DNA from: Owenia fusiformis
Taxonomy: Eukaryota > Annelida > Polychaeta > Sabellida > Oweniidae
Direction of reading: 5' to 3'
Length of the DNA: 64,000 nt
NCBI GenBank assembly: GCA_903813345.2
Contig: CAIIXF020000001.1
Location: 29,937,915 to 30,001,914, forward strand
Part shown: positions 14,101-23,824 of the stretch, piece after piece
Layout of the letters: the number at the start of each line of letters is the position of its first letter
How positions within the stretch are numbered: position 1 is the stretch's first letter
Notes under the pieces: model-generated
The model's database searches: none
Seen by the model: only the letters and a program-made list of their open reading frames with translations
Told to the model about the DNA's origin: nothing
Made by a program: the position numbers and the translations under genes

Positions 14101-17100
14101 TAGACACTGCGGCGGGCAAATGAAGACAGTATCATTTTGAGAAAATAGTTCCCCTTTTTATCATAGATATAGTCAATTTTCACACAACTTTTAAAATATA
14201 TAGAGAACATTCACCAACCTTGGGGATGGTGTAATGCAGGTGTTCCACTTTGGATAACATTGTGGATGGGATGTATACTGCAAAAGGTGCTCACTCGGCT
14301 GAGCCCAACCTTGCACCTGGCAGACATATCAGGTATATAGGGGAGGTGCATCGAAACTTTTGAAAGGTTCTCCATCAAGTATTTGGAGCAATTTTTAGAA
14401 GATAAAAAATACAATGTATAAACATATACAGGGTGGAACATTTTTCTATTTATTGAACTGTCTTTATTTTTGCAGTTCAATCCACAAAAACACAGATAAT
14501 GGTCTTTTTCATATTTTTGTAATTTGCTACTTATACTCTTGGGCTACGAATTTTCAGTAAATTTGGCTCATCAGTTGCTGAGAAAATACTTGTCAAAAAG
14601 TGTCTCATTTTTTGGGACACCTGATATTTAGAAACAATATTAGAAAAAATATTTGGATCATGATAAACCATAACATCTCATTTCCTCTCAGCAATGTGTC
14701 TGTGAAACAGAAAGATGCGATGAATTTTAAAATTAAATTTTGTATTGTACAAAAGATATGAAAGCAGGTTTGCTACGTTATGCCAATAACATCAGTGGCG
14801 GATCTGGAAGCTAACAAAGGGAGGGGGCACATTTCAAGTCAGAAAAATAATTTGGCCTAAAATTAATAAATAAAACCAAAAAAAAAAGTCCAACTAATGC
14901 CCAAAAAGGCCCACTAATTGAGACCTAAAAATTTTTGGGCCAAATTTTTTTTCTAGGCTGATCTCCGGGTCCCATGGACCCCCCCTGGATCCGCCAGTGA
15001 ACATTCTAGTTTCCCAGGTCACTTAAATATTAGCAATTTGAACAGCTAACCAATCCTTACCCAAAATACTCCACCCTTTATTCGTTTTCATAATAACTAA
15101 AGCTCCATCATCAATCTCCATAACATGTGATGAATGTGTTTATAACATGGAAATAATAGCCATGTATAAATTATTATATAATGCAAATATGCAGTAAAAT
15201 GGGACTTAAAATCTCCTTAATTATTACATTATGTTATAGTCATCAACTATATAATATTACAAGAAATTGTTGTCCAAAGCCAGAAATAATCAATGTAATA
15301 TGAACTAACCTTATTTTTCAGTTTGACATCACAGCCCTTTTCAATTAGCACATTAACTGCATCTATGTGTGACCAATAAGCTGCACTATGTAGAGGGGTC
15401 CAACCATTCTAAGAATAAAAGTAACTTCAGTTAAAGGACAACTGAAATAACTTTTCTCAACTTGCAGCTACAAAAACGCGGTTTTCTCCATTGTAAGCCC
15501 AACGTAGAGTTTTTGCGATAGCCATTATAAAATAAATGTTAGATAACTGCTAACGGTCATAGATAACGAAATAAAACTAACTGATTCATCAAATTGGCCC
15601 CCACGTGATTAGTAACGTCATATACAAAATATAGCTTTGGTTTATTGGTTTCTTAGTAATCACAACGTCACGGCAACCATAGGGTTGTTGTGTAAACTAA
15701 TAACAAAACATGTGGGGACCAGTGAGAGATCACGTGGGGGCCAATAACGTCACAACCAATTCGAATATTGCTTATTAAGCAGCTAATAACGATCGTTAGA
15801 GTAAAATAATTTCCACACTACTGATGAGAAAACATGTCCAAATACATCTATCAAAAAATTATATTGATTCCTTTTAGGTTGAAAATACCATTTCATATCT
15901 GCTTTAACACACATATAGCAGTGGTCTCTCCATTTGATGAGACACAAACCAATAATGCTAGCAGACTTGATCGATCCCAGCACAAACATGAACGAATTGA
16001 AATTTTAATGTTTAATCCCAAAATGTATTTCAGATTTACCCCTTCCTTCCAAAAAATTCTATTTGAAAAATGTTTTGGTTTTGTTCAATGAACTAGATAC
16101 AAGTAGATATGATTTTTTCATTAAATACTCAAAATTTAAGTTTATTGTATCGTATCATATCGTATCATGTGGTCAGTATCGTAGATACGTATTGATATTC
16201 AATCTCTTGTGTTGTGGGACCCCTAATGTATGTATGTCAATTAACCTACTAAAACATATTCAGCCGCTCAAAAAATGCATAAGGAATACACTGAGGTATG
16301 ACATTCTGTTATGTAGTTGGACATAATTCATATTTCATCCAATTCGCCCATATATTTACCTTTGAAAAACGCCAGTAATTTAGTGATCTGTGGTACATTG
16401 CGAAAACATGAATATGTGAAAAGAAACAAGTAAAATCAGTAAATCCAATGTGTTTTAAAGTAATTTGGTTGTATCAGCATTGTATCATTGGTATACCATG
16501 GATGTATCTGGGTTGTTTAATTTATGGTACATCTAACTATACAGTGTTGTATCACTCATTGGTCTATCATTTTGCCAAATTCCTCATAGATTGTAACAAT
16601 GTAAGAGCATTCATATCTAGTCTCTAACATTGTATCAGTTTGTAAATATTTGTAAATTTATTTTGTATCATAGAATGTACATTTTGTAGCAATCATGTTT
16701 GTCAAGCCTATTTGAAAAGGTGTTTCCACTACATTAGAATCATGATGTAATGATTTTGTATTTTTCCATTTTGCTTATGACTGTATATTTGTATATAAAA
16801 CACATGTAAATAACTGTATAGTGACCCATGTGTCGGAGAGACTGACATATATAAGAGTCAATAAAAGAATATATATATCACTTACCTTGTCTTGTGTATC
16901 TATCTCTGAGCCAGCCTCTATAAGCATCTTCATGATGTCAGCATAGCCATTCATAGCAGCATGGTGCAAGGCAAGACAACCACGCTACAAACATAAAGAA
17001 GATAAGTTCAAAGAGTAGGCATTTGCTTCCCTACACAGTCTGATAAGGTTTATGTGGTAGTTTCTAGGAATCACATGGGACCTAACTATAGACTATATGT

Positions 17101-20100
17101 GCAAAATAAGATGAAGAGATGCTAGCAAAGAACATATTTAAATAGCAAAATATGAGTTCATTCTTTAATAAAGCTACATTAAAAATATGTAATTAATTGC
17201 TTACCTCGTCTTTGACATTGACATCACAATTAGCTTTGATAAGCATATCTACAATTTCCACCTTGCCTTGGGATGCCACATGGATTGCACAGGAGTCATG
17301 CTGCAATAATGGTAAAACATGGGGTCAACTATGCCCAAATATGTTTTATATTGCTATACCTTATGCAAACCACTTGCTAATTTTTTAATTTTTTTAATAT
17401 AAAAGATTGGTAGTCTATGGTCTGTATCAGTAAAAATGATTATTGTATTCTTAGCTATTTGAAGAATATGTTAAACAATTATCATTTTCATAAACCTGTG
17501 GTAAAAAAGACCCTTTTGACCTTGAGAAGGTCATTAAAGGTCAAATCTTTTTTTACTTTGAGAATGTCATTGAAGGTCAAATCTATAGCCAGATTTGAAC
17601 TTTTGAGAACTTGTATATGATTTTGAAAAAGAATTGGTAAATTTGAAGCAAGTTGAAAAAATACCTTTTTGACTTTTCTTTGACCTTGAGAAGGCCATTG
17701 AAGGTCAAATCTTAATTCTAAAGACAGATTTGAACTTCTGATAACTTGTAGATGATTTTGAAAAAATATTTGGTCAATTTGAAGCAAGTTGAAAAAAAAC
17801 TTTCTGACCTTTTTTTAACCTTTTTGATCTTGAAAAGCTCATTGAAGGTCAAATCTTAAATGTAAAGTCTGAAAACTTCTGAAAACTTGTAGATGATTTA
17901 GAAAAATTGAACTCAGTCTAAACAGCATTTGTTAAAGTTATTTGAAGTTGTAAGAATTTGTTACAGTTACAGCCAACCGCCGTCAAAAGGAGATATTTTA
18001 TGGCTTGGGGATGGTTCTAAAAGAATCATATTACGAGCTTGTTACTGAAAACTGAAAGATAAACAAATTGAGACTATTACATTTTTAGCAAATAAGCAGT
18101 TTAATAATCCATGGTTAATTATATAAATTTAAAACCAGATGCTTTGTTCACATAACGAGGTCCTGGAGGTATTATAAAAAAGCATGAAAATCTGAATTTC
18201 TATATTGCACATTCCAATACATACAACAATTACAACATCTTGAAAATCTAAGGTAGGAATATTTTATTTCAATCTAAAGAATCAGATCTAGCGAGCAAGC
18301 TAAACAAAAACATTTTCAATTTTAGAATATTTTTGACTAATATCACTCCTTGCCATGTCTATTCTCTTTATTCCAGGAAAATTAAAGATCTTAAAATAAT
18401 GTATTATTTTTTGATTTCTATGGTTATCATTTTTCTTTTTTTGGAGAATTTAAACACTTTCCCCCAATATTTGTACATGTACGTACTTCTAATTCTGAAT
18501 AACTTCACCAATTTATAAATCAACAGGCGACATTACTTCAGACTTAAAGTGGTAAACAGAGAAAACATACTTAAATGTCTATACCACGCCCAGTGGTTGT
18601 ACAAAAATGATGGGGGTTCCTCCATCCGATCCCCCCTCCATCCTAAATTAATTCATTTCGATTATTTTTTTGTATAACGCAGGGAAACTAACTTTAAAAA
18701 GTGAGCAATGTCATAAGTATTGTGATAATAACGTCCCTTATACCTATTCATTACAGGTTGTGTAGACCATTGTTGCCCGATTTATAGCAAAAACATTGAC
18801 TTTTGCACGTTGGTGATGATGCGCCTTTTTTAATAGATCTCATATCTTAGAAGGGTATCAGTTCAAAAAAATACTAGATGACCTAACATATTTTGCCATG
18901 CACTGCGCTTATTCATTTGGCAATTCAGTTGTAAATTTTCTCTTGAAAAAATAAATCTTCCAAAGAAATCGCCTAATCCCCCCTCTATCATTTTTGTACG
19001 ATCACCGGGCGTGATACATGTATGTTGTTCTCCCTTTCATTCACTCTTGAAATTCATACCATCTATATGCAGATATGTCTAACATTAACAGTCTACTTTT
19101 AAAATCCTGGATTTAAAATCTACTTCTAAAATGGCCACCAGAATCCAAGATGGCCACATAAAAATAATCAGTTCTACAGCTTGATCTCATCTAAAATCTG
19201 GAATCACAAGGACAATACTTATAGAAAAAGATGAAAGAATTTAAGATGGCCACTCAAAAGGTTCACCTCCAATGTGGGTTCAAAAAGAAAATCTGGCGAG
19301 CAGTTTCCTCAATCATAATGACAAGATTTATGGAAAAACTTCCAAAATTGCCAACAGAATCTTAGATTGCCACCCAATAGTTATCAGCTCTACAATTTGG
19401 TATCCTATAACATCAGAACAATTTAAATGTTAATCTGATAGTTTTCTGAGAATTACAATGACAAAAATTAGGACACTATCACAAGATAACTATCTCACTG
19501 CCATTGGTGGTGTGATAAAATGTTTTCCGCGACACCAAGATTGAATGGTCTGTCCAGTCATTGTCAAAAGTAATTGTAGAGATCACTGCATTCTATACGT
19601 ATCTTTCTAGAAGGCAAAGATGATCTGAGTATCAGAATGTAAAAAAGACATCTCTCACATATACAAATGACAGAGTATTTATATCTTATTTAGGACAACA
19701 TGAAGTGTGTGGCAATTCTTCTGGCTGTAGTTCTCATGGCAGGGCTAATTTCAACAAGCAAAGGGTATGATTACGACGAGCCTTCTGATTCTGATCCATG
19801 TAAAACGGGATGTGATGAGGAATTTGAAGATCGCTGCAGCAGTGGAGATGAAAGTGATCGCTCGGATTGCCGGGATGAGCATGCAGATTGCTGGTATGCT
19901 TGTGAAGATAAAAAGAAATAAAAAGGCACCATAATCACAGAAAATGCAAAGTACATAAAAAATATATTTAAAGCTCAAATGTTGTTGCTTTGAATAAATT
20001 TAATGATTCAGAAATCTACATGAATCTATATTTTTGTTATTGAAAGAAAAGCATGATTGTAATACCAGCATTAAAATTTAACAGTAATGAAAAACATTGT

Positions 20101-20843
20101 TGATGTAAAGAATGTAAATATAGAAGGCAGAGAATATCACTACCTGGTCGCAATCTGAATGCTTAATGTCAAACACCAAATGCCAGTTAAATAGAAATGG
20201 CTCAATTCAATGGGCTCTCTAGGTGAAAAAGTCTATTCCTCCAAAACATTTAACTAGTTGGAGTAAATTACCAGTATGGACCACCATAAAAACCATTCAC
20301 ACAAATGGTAGTGTTGACAACAGACAGATGGACAGATTGACATAGAGACAATGATTAAACCAACCAACTGACCAAAAGAAATATCTAAGCACAAGTGCCA
20401 AAGGGTTAAAGAAACCTAGCAAGAAAAGCAAACTCTATGTGTAAACCTCTCATAAGAAAGATAGACTCTATATAATCCAAAAACATGATCTAATGTGAAA
20501 ATAAATAATGTCTAACACCCCCCTTCCCCCTCCAATCGAGCCAATATCACAATCCAGGATTAGAACACCAAGGGACATTTCATTCATACTCATTACAATA
20601 AATAGAAAGATAGACACAGATAGATTAGGAAAATAATTTATTGGTCAGCATTCTATGTACAATGTAGTTCTCAGGTCTTATTGTGGGAGTACAGATTCCA
20701 TCTTCAATTTCCAGAATAAAACTTACCGTATATGACACCCAGTTGACATCCACACCTTCCTCAAGGAATTTTTTCACACGCTCTTTGTGACCAAAGCCAC
20801 ATGCTTCCCAAAATGCCTCTTGTTTACTGTTAGCTAAACCCAT
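2140..20843 (-). CDS. Ankyrin-repeat protein with acidic C-terminal tail (8 coding exons)
   Basis: Coding exons in transcript order: 20843-20727, 17300-17205, 16984-16886, 15408-15310, 10211-10080, 3925-3827, 2984-2886, 2637-2140 (stop). All seven introns are phase 0 and GT/AG, giving 412 aa. Ankyrin repeats fill about residues 1-260: each has the TALH/PLH-type turn and a G-x-D/N-x-N loop, e.g. WTPLHSAAYW and KWTALHWAANRGH. Exons 3, 4, 6 and 7 are each exactly 99 nt, one 33-residue repeat per exon; exon 5 is 132 nt and carries an 11-residue insertion. The last 150 or so residues are acidic and low in hydrophobics (many D/E/N/S), probably disordered. There is no signal peptide, membrane segment, SOCS box, DHHC or kinase domain, so a cytosolic or nuclear scaffold role is likely but the partner is unknown. 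The introns contain two nested genes and many repeats. I do not recognise a specific named orthologue. Confidence 0.85.
4210..4540. repeat. Tandem repeat of 'ttgaccctgagaaggtcatt' type
   Basis: At least two diverged units of roughly 120-130 bp, each containing 'gaccctgagaaggtcattgaaggtcaaatct...agtcagatttgaacttct...acttgtagatgatt' and a 'ttgaagcaagttgaaaa' linker. The same family lies at about 17490-17990. Both arrays end in the same non-repeat sequence (ttggaagttgtaagaatttg, then a 'gccgtcaaa' segment), so they are copies of one dispersed element. Confidence 0.75.
5384..5528. repeat. Hairpin/MITE with long inverted arms
   Basis: The arms (left from about 5386, with ggttcaggatattgggatta; right ending about 5525, with taatcccaatatcctgaacc) form an almost perfect inverted repeat that extends to 'ggctaatataata' near the centre. 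A decayed partial relative lies at about 55365-55455. No clear target-site duplication was identified. Confidence 0.65.
6300..6365. repeat. G-run and C-run pair
   Basis: Twelve G (6312-6323) are followed 20 bp later by eleven C (6344-6354) and a T run. The two runs could pair as a hairpin. It is a low-complexity tract inside an intron of the ankyrin gene. Confidence 0.7.
7951..8799. mobile_element. Foldback element, about 425-bp arms, 5-bp target duplication
   Basis: Two nearly identical arms (7951 to about 8367, and about 8383-8799) form a giant inverted repeat with a centre of only about 15 bp. The ends read caccctatgcagacagagcc and its reverse complement. The 5-bp sequence tttac lies immediately outside both ends (7946-7950 and 8800-8804). 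Both arms contain the same short mirrored ORF, a consequence of the symmetry rather than evidence of a gene. It sits inside transposon copy A and is therefore younger than it. Confidence 0.88.
9190..9330. repeat. Dispersed repeat, inverted copy at about 51600-51700
   Basis: The segment 'gagccacctggtggtgaaac...ctactcgcatctgagttatt' (9244-9293) recurs in reverse orientation at about 51626-51676 with few changes. Similarity continues into the flanking 'ctatgtgacctgaatgag'. No ends or duplication were established. Confidence 0.6.
11245..11451. mobile_element. 207-bp MITE with 5-bp target duplication
   Basis: Left end caagcccgtagccagg; the right end in reverse complement is caggcctgtagccagaa. The pentamer gcatt lies directly outside both ends (11240-11244 and 11452-11456). 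Its interior is C-rich to T-rich with no ORF of note. It lies in the intron of the ankyrin gene, just downstream of the nested methyltransferase gene. Confidence 0.6.
11938..13002 (-). CDS. Type II membrane FkbM-like methyltransferase, intronless, nested
   Basis: A single 354-residue open frame. Residues about 7-25 form one hydrophobic segment after a short basic start, so the protein is probably a type II membrane protein of the ER/Golgi with a lumenal catalytic domain. Five N-x-S/T sites (N67, N84, N103, N169, N238) fit a lumenal location. The catalytic part shows a SAM-binding motif I, YSVDIGAAGASD (about 130-141), and the FkbM-type second motif LMKVDIDSYDWDVL (195-208), equivalent to the family's 'KIDVEGxExxVL'. 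The FkbM family contains O-methyltransferases; the substrate here is unknown. The gene lies wholly within the ankyrin gene's intron between exons 4 and 5, on the same strand. A possible 3' splice site just upstream (tgattttgcag, intron side about 13037-13047) would allow a non-coding leader exon. Confidence 0.8.
   Translation of the reverse strand: MWRKGLNVHVYVIAGAIIGVYTILFNEMKKLELNLNNINALLETKFDSISFHCTEIQKEIRKTSWKNISDNSKTAWRRLGCQKNITHPGELIGQPFRHFEGHNLSLSNHISGVNLVRYMELAYPMSTEKYSVDIGAAGASDATDLMARGWKGFQSDGRFDQEYLSQHINQTNRIIVPENVHNVLKIFSIPKRIGLMKVDIDSYDWDVLKAFLDAGVYADIYSLEFNPVFPPNVHYHMNYSTDFVWTFTASRPLEKQILYGASLRAWHDLLAPRGYTLIDADWYNAFFVRDKYADIFGPIPTDLDTVWRVGWFERAGRHTQEDLVTKHWLNYPRQEVWATMETSEIIKEIKQIME
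14793..14999. mobile_element. 207-bp MITE with CAGTGGCGGATC-type ends
   Basis: Left end cagtggcggatctgg; the reverse complement of the right end is cactggcggatccag. The pentamer aacat lies directly outside both ends (14788-14792 and 15000-15004). The interior is A-rich then C-rich, without an ORF. It is intronic in the ankyrin gene. Confidence 0.65.
17490..17990. repeat. Tandem repeat array, second copy of the 4.2-kb family
   Basis: About four diverged units with the same blocks as 4210-4540 (gaccttgagaaggtcattaa, agatttgaactt, aacttgtagatgatt, ttgaagcaagttgaaaa). It ends with the same 'gaagttgtaagaatttgttacag...gccgtcaaa' tail. Open frames across it reflect the repetition and are not treated as genes. 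Confidence 0.75.
18584..19014. mobile_element. 431-bp TA-flanked inverted-repeat element
   Basis: The left end ccacgcccagtggttgtaca and the reverse complement of the right end, tcacgcccggtgatcgtaca, continue to match through 'aaaaatga'. TA flanks both sides (18582-18583 and 19015-19016). No transposase is visible. It is a non-autonomous element of a TA-duplicating superfamily. Confidence 0.6.
19700..19921 (+). CDS. Small secreted acidic six-cysteine peptide, nested antisense gene
   Basis: A 73-aa precursor. Residues 1 to about 22 form a clear signal peptide: a hydrophobic core after a basic residue, then a small-residue cleavage region ending near SKG. The mature part of about 51 aa is strongly acidic (many D/E), with a lysine-rich end (EDKKK). 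It has six cysteines spaced C-x3-C-x7-C-x10-C-x6-C-x3-C. Two C-x3-C pairs bracketing the sequence recall helical-hairpin cysteine peptides, but I do not recognise a family and assign no function. The sequence just upstream of the ATG (ttatttag, then gacaac) looks like a 3' splice site, so a non-coding leader exon is likely. aataaa motifs occur at the stop and at about 19993. The gene lies in the first coding intron of the ankyrin gene, on the opposite strand. Confidence 0.72.
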   Translation: MKCVAILLAVVLMAGLISTSKGYDYDEPSDSDPCKTGCDEEFEDRCSSGDESDRSDCRDEHADCWYACEDKKK

Positions 20844-20868
20844 CTTGTAACAGTCATGTGATATCTAT

Positions 20869-22800
20869 CCTGTAAAGCAAAAATAGTCATCATAAAAAGC
20901 ATAAATGATAATTTTAAAAAACTATAGATATGGTGACCACAAAAATGCAGGCCTTCAATTTTGTAAGCCATTGTGTAAAATGCAGCCATTCATTGTTGGA
21001 ATAACTTTGTCTAAATGATGGGATTTTCTCGATTTTTCTCATGAATATTTGATGGAGCAACTAGGGACATACATCATTCATACAGCATCAACCTTTGAGT
21101 TAGAAAGAAACAGCATTTTTTGTCAAGGTACTGTATGATGCTCATGCATCAAGTTCTTCAAAAATGAAGATATGGAAGAATTATTAGATTGGTACATCTT
21201 GACATTTTTTACCATCAAAGCAAGTTATTTCTGAACAACTTTGATACACATTAAAGAGTTTAAGCCGGGGTTTAAGCTTGCAATGTTTTTCACAATGTAA
21301 GCGCAAACAGAAAGTACATGAATCAATATAGAAATGTGTCGAGCGCACAAAGTTTTATATGCACTTTAGTCTACTTCAGATACCTGTTCACCTTCATAGG
21401 TTCGTGTTTGAAACAGGAAATCTGAAAGTTGCATATGCGCAACTAATTTTCATAGTTAGCTAGTTTTGTGTATTGACTCAAAGCATGAGAGTCATGAAAA
21501 ATTTGTAAATATATTTTTTTTCTGACATCGTTTCACTTACATAAGAGCTGTACACATGCAAATTACATCGGACCCTGTACAAGCCTCGTAATTGTTGTTT
21601 TCTACGAGCTCCATACGGGCAAATACAGTGTTCAAAAATTACATGCTATTATGAGCCTTGTTACAGGCATCATACAAGTAAGTACAAGCCTAGAAAACTA
21701 CAAGCTATTACAGGCCTCATTACAGGCACTGTACAAGCAAGTAGGGGAATTGAAAATTACAATTTATTACGGTGTTCGTTACGGGTACCATACGAAAAAG
21801 TACGGGGATCGATCCTCATACCAGCTTGTACGGGGTTCGATGTAATTTGCCTGTGTAGAGGACTCTTGAGGTGAGTGACTGGATTGCCTTAGAAATGCCT
21901 TTGTAGAAGCGGGAAACTTTATCAGTGTGCATGCGCAGTCAATCTTCAAAATATTTGAATACCACAAATGCCATTTGAATATCATCTCAAACCTATTTGC
22001 ACTTGAATATTCAAGTATTTGTTTCACCCCTAGTGTCTACAGGAATCATTATACTTGTGTCTACTGAATACTATGCTGGTAATTTTGATTTCGATATACA
22101 GTAGAATTATTTTTGAAGAAGATGATGTATGTCATGCATGTTTTAGCTCCAAATACCTCATGAAACCAACTCGATTAGAAAACCAGCTATGGTACTATCA
22201 ATGGAATGCGGTGTAGTCTAAACAAACACTGAAGTTAAAATGGTTATTTTATGTGAGAAAGCTACAAGAATTTGTGTATGGGGGATTGATGCATATACAT
22301 TTGTACATTGTCGTTTCGATTTTATATACAAGCTTAAACCCTCTATTATCCTCTAAGGAGCCATACTATGCAGATTCAATTAAGGTATTAGTAATTTACC
22401 CTTTGCATTCGTTCGACTTCGCTTCTAAAAAGAGAGCTTCATCTTCACTCTTTCAGTTTACAATAAATCTCTGAACTCCCCAAGCCTTCAGAGTTCAAAA
22501 TCGAAATGCAGACAACTTTCAATACAGTAAATATTAAGATTTTCAACATCTAAAAAGTCACTTGACTTTTTTGTGATTTTGAATCACAGAAAGCATTCTG
22601 AAGTTTCAAACTGGCGCCACGTTTAATTTTTGGCATCCGCCTAATGTATACCACTTACCTTTTATTGATTCTTTCATAAGTTTCGTCATAAACTCAGTTT
22701 GACCAGAAGTATCTTTGTTGCCCCTCGATTTTTTTTAAAAATGTCCCTTTTCTAATCACCCGGATGTGCGGTTTACTTGGACTCGCCCAAAACGAGGGGT
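20869..22800 (-). other. Probable 5' UTR intron and leader exon of the ankyrin gene
   Basis: Immediately upstream of the ankyrin ATG, the minus strand reads gctttacag followed by gatagatatc, a good 3' splice site with exon start at 20869. So the 5' UTR is probably split. The best donor I can see upstream is aataaaag/gtaagtgg, with exon end at 22659, implying a leader exon around 22660-22800. The donor assignment is a guess among several possible sites. Confidence 0.35.
21551..21857. mobile_element. 307-bp MITE with internal tandem units
   Basis: The ends tacacatgcaaattacatcg and (reverse complement of the right end) tacacaggcaaattacatcg form a strong inverted repeat that extends into 'accc(t/c)gtacaagc'. 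Between them lie about three diverged units of about 60 bp containing 'attacaggc...gtacaagcaagta'. I could not define a target-site duplication. Confidence 0.6.
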
Positions 22801-23824
22801 ATCAAACGCAAGATGGTATAGAGATGCAGACATGTCGCCACTCTCAAAGAATCTATTCCATAATTTCAACATTACTACGCGGTTTTACAAGCGAAAAGGA
22901 TAAGGGCAGGTTGTATATAGGACTGGATTAGATGAAAATAAATATTCTAAATAGATGACACCCTTTTCGAAATAAGATGAACTGAACCTATCACGTCACC
23001 GATTTCTTAGAAGAAATTACGTCAGAAAAACAAAAGCTCCGTAGAGAATTTTCGCTTGAAATGTTGAAAAGCGAGCCCAGTTTTCTATGGGAATATACGG
23101 TAATTAATAGTTATGTGTACAATATTACTGAGTTCGATGGTGCATAAGTTAGGCGTTGGATCATTTTGTAAGTACGACAATGTGAATTCATGCGACTGTT
23201 ACTTTTTGGAAGGTTTTTTGCAAAAAAGTCGAGTGACTGTTTAGATGTCGAAAATCTTAGATGGTGCTGGCTATGCTATAGGCCTAAAGATAAAACACTT
23301 ATTAATAATAGGGTCAAGATTGCAGTTAAAAATCCCATTGAGGACCATTATAACGTTTCATGTCATAATATATTCATGGGCACAGATCTAGCTCAGCGAA
23401 ACAGTGCCTAGTGTTCATTGGAGTCTTGTCTAGCTTGCCGTTACAAAATAATGATACGGTGACCACACCGTTTTTGAGATAACTGAATCTGGAGAGAGCT
23501 ACCACTGTAAAGCTACCTGTTTCAGAAAATTATTCTGCTCTACATAGTCTCGAAAATCACTCCGCCATCTCTAAAAATTCTGTTTCTAACCAAACTTGAA
23601 AATATTTCCTGATAGATTAGTACCTACCCTATCGAGAATAAACATTGATTCATTTATCAAACACTAGATGGTGCTGCGACGGGCCGGAAAAGGAGAGAAG
23701 GTATTTTTATACAGGAAACCAAATAACCAACGGTAACCGCTGGTATCCCTACTCCGAACTATATTCGAATAGAAGCTCATTCTATTTCAGGTTTGGCAAT
23801 AGATCTAGATGTCAGGTGTTGATA

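Noticed and set aside
14429-14624. Possible mariner element beginning tacagggtggaaca and ending near gggacacctga
   Set aside because: The left border fits (TA then cagggtg), but the right end lacks the TA directly after cctg and the arms match poorly; not supported enough to list.
17488-17787. A 99-residue minus-strand frame
   Set aside because: It falls in the tandem array at 17.5-18.0 kb and its repeated peptide only reflects the DNA repeat.
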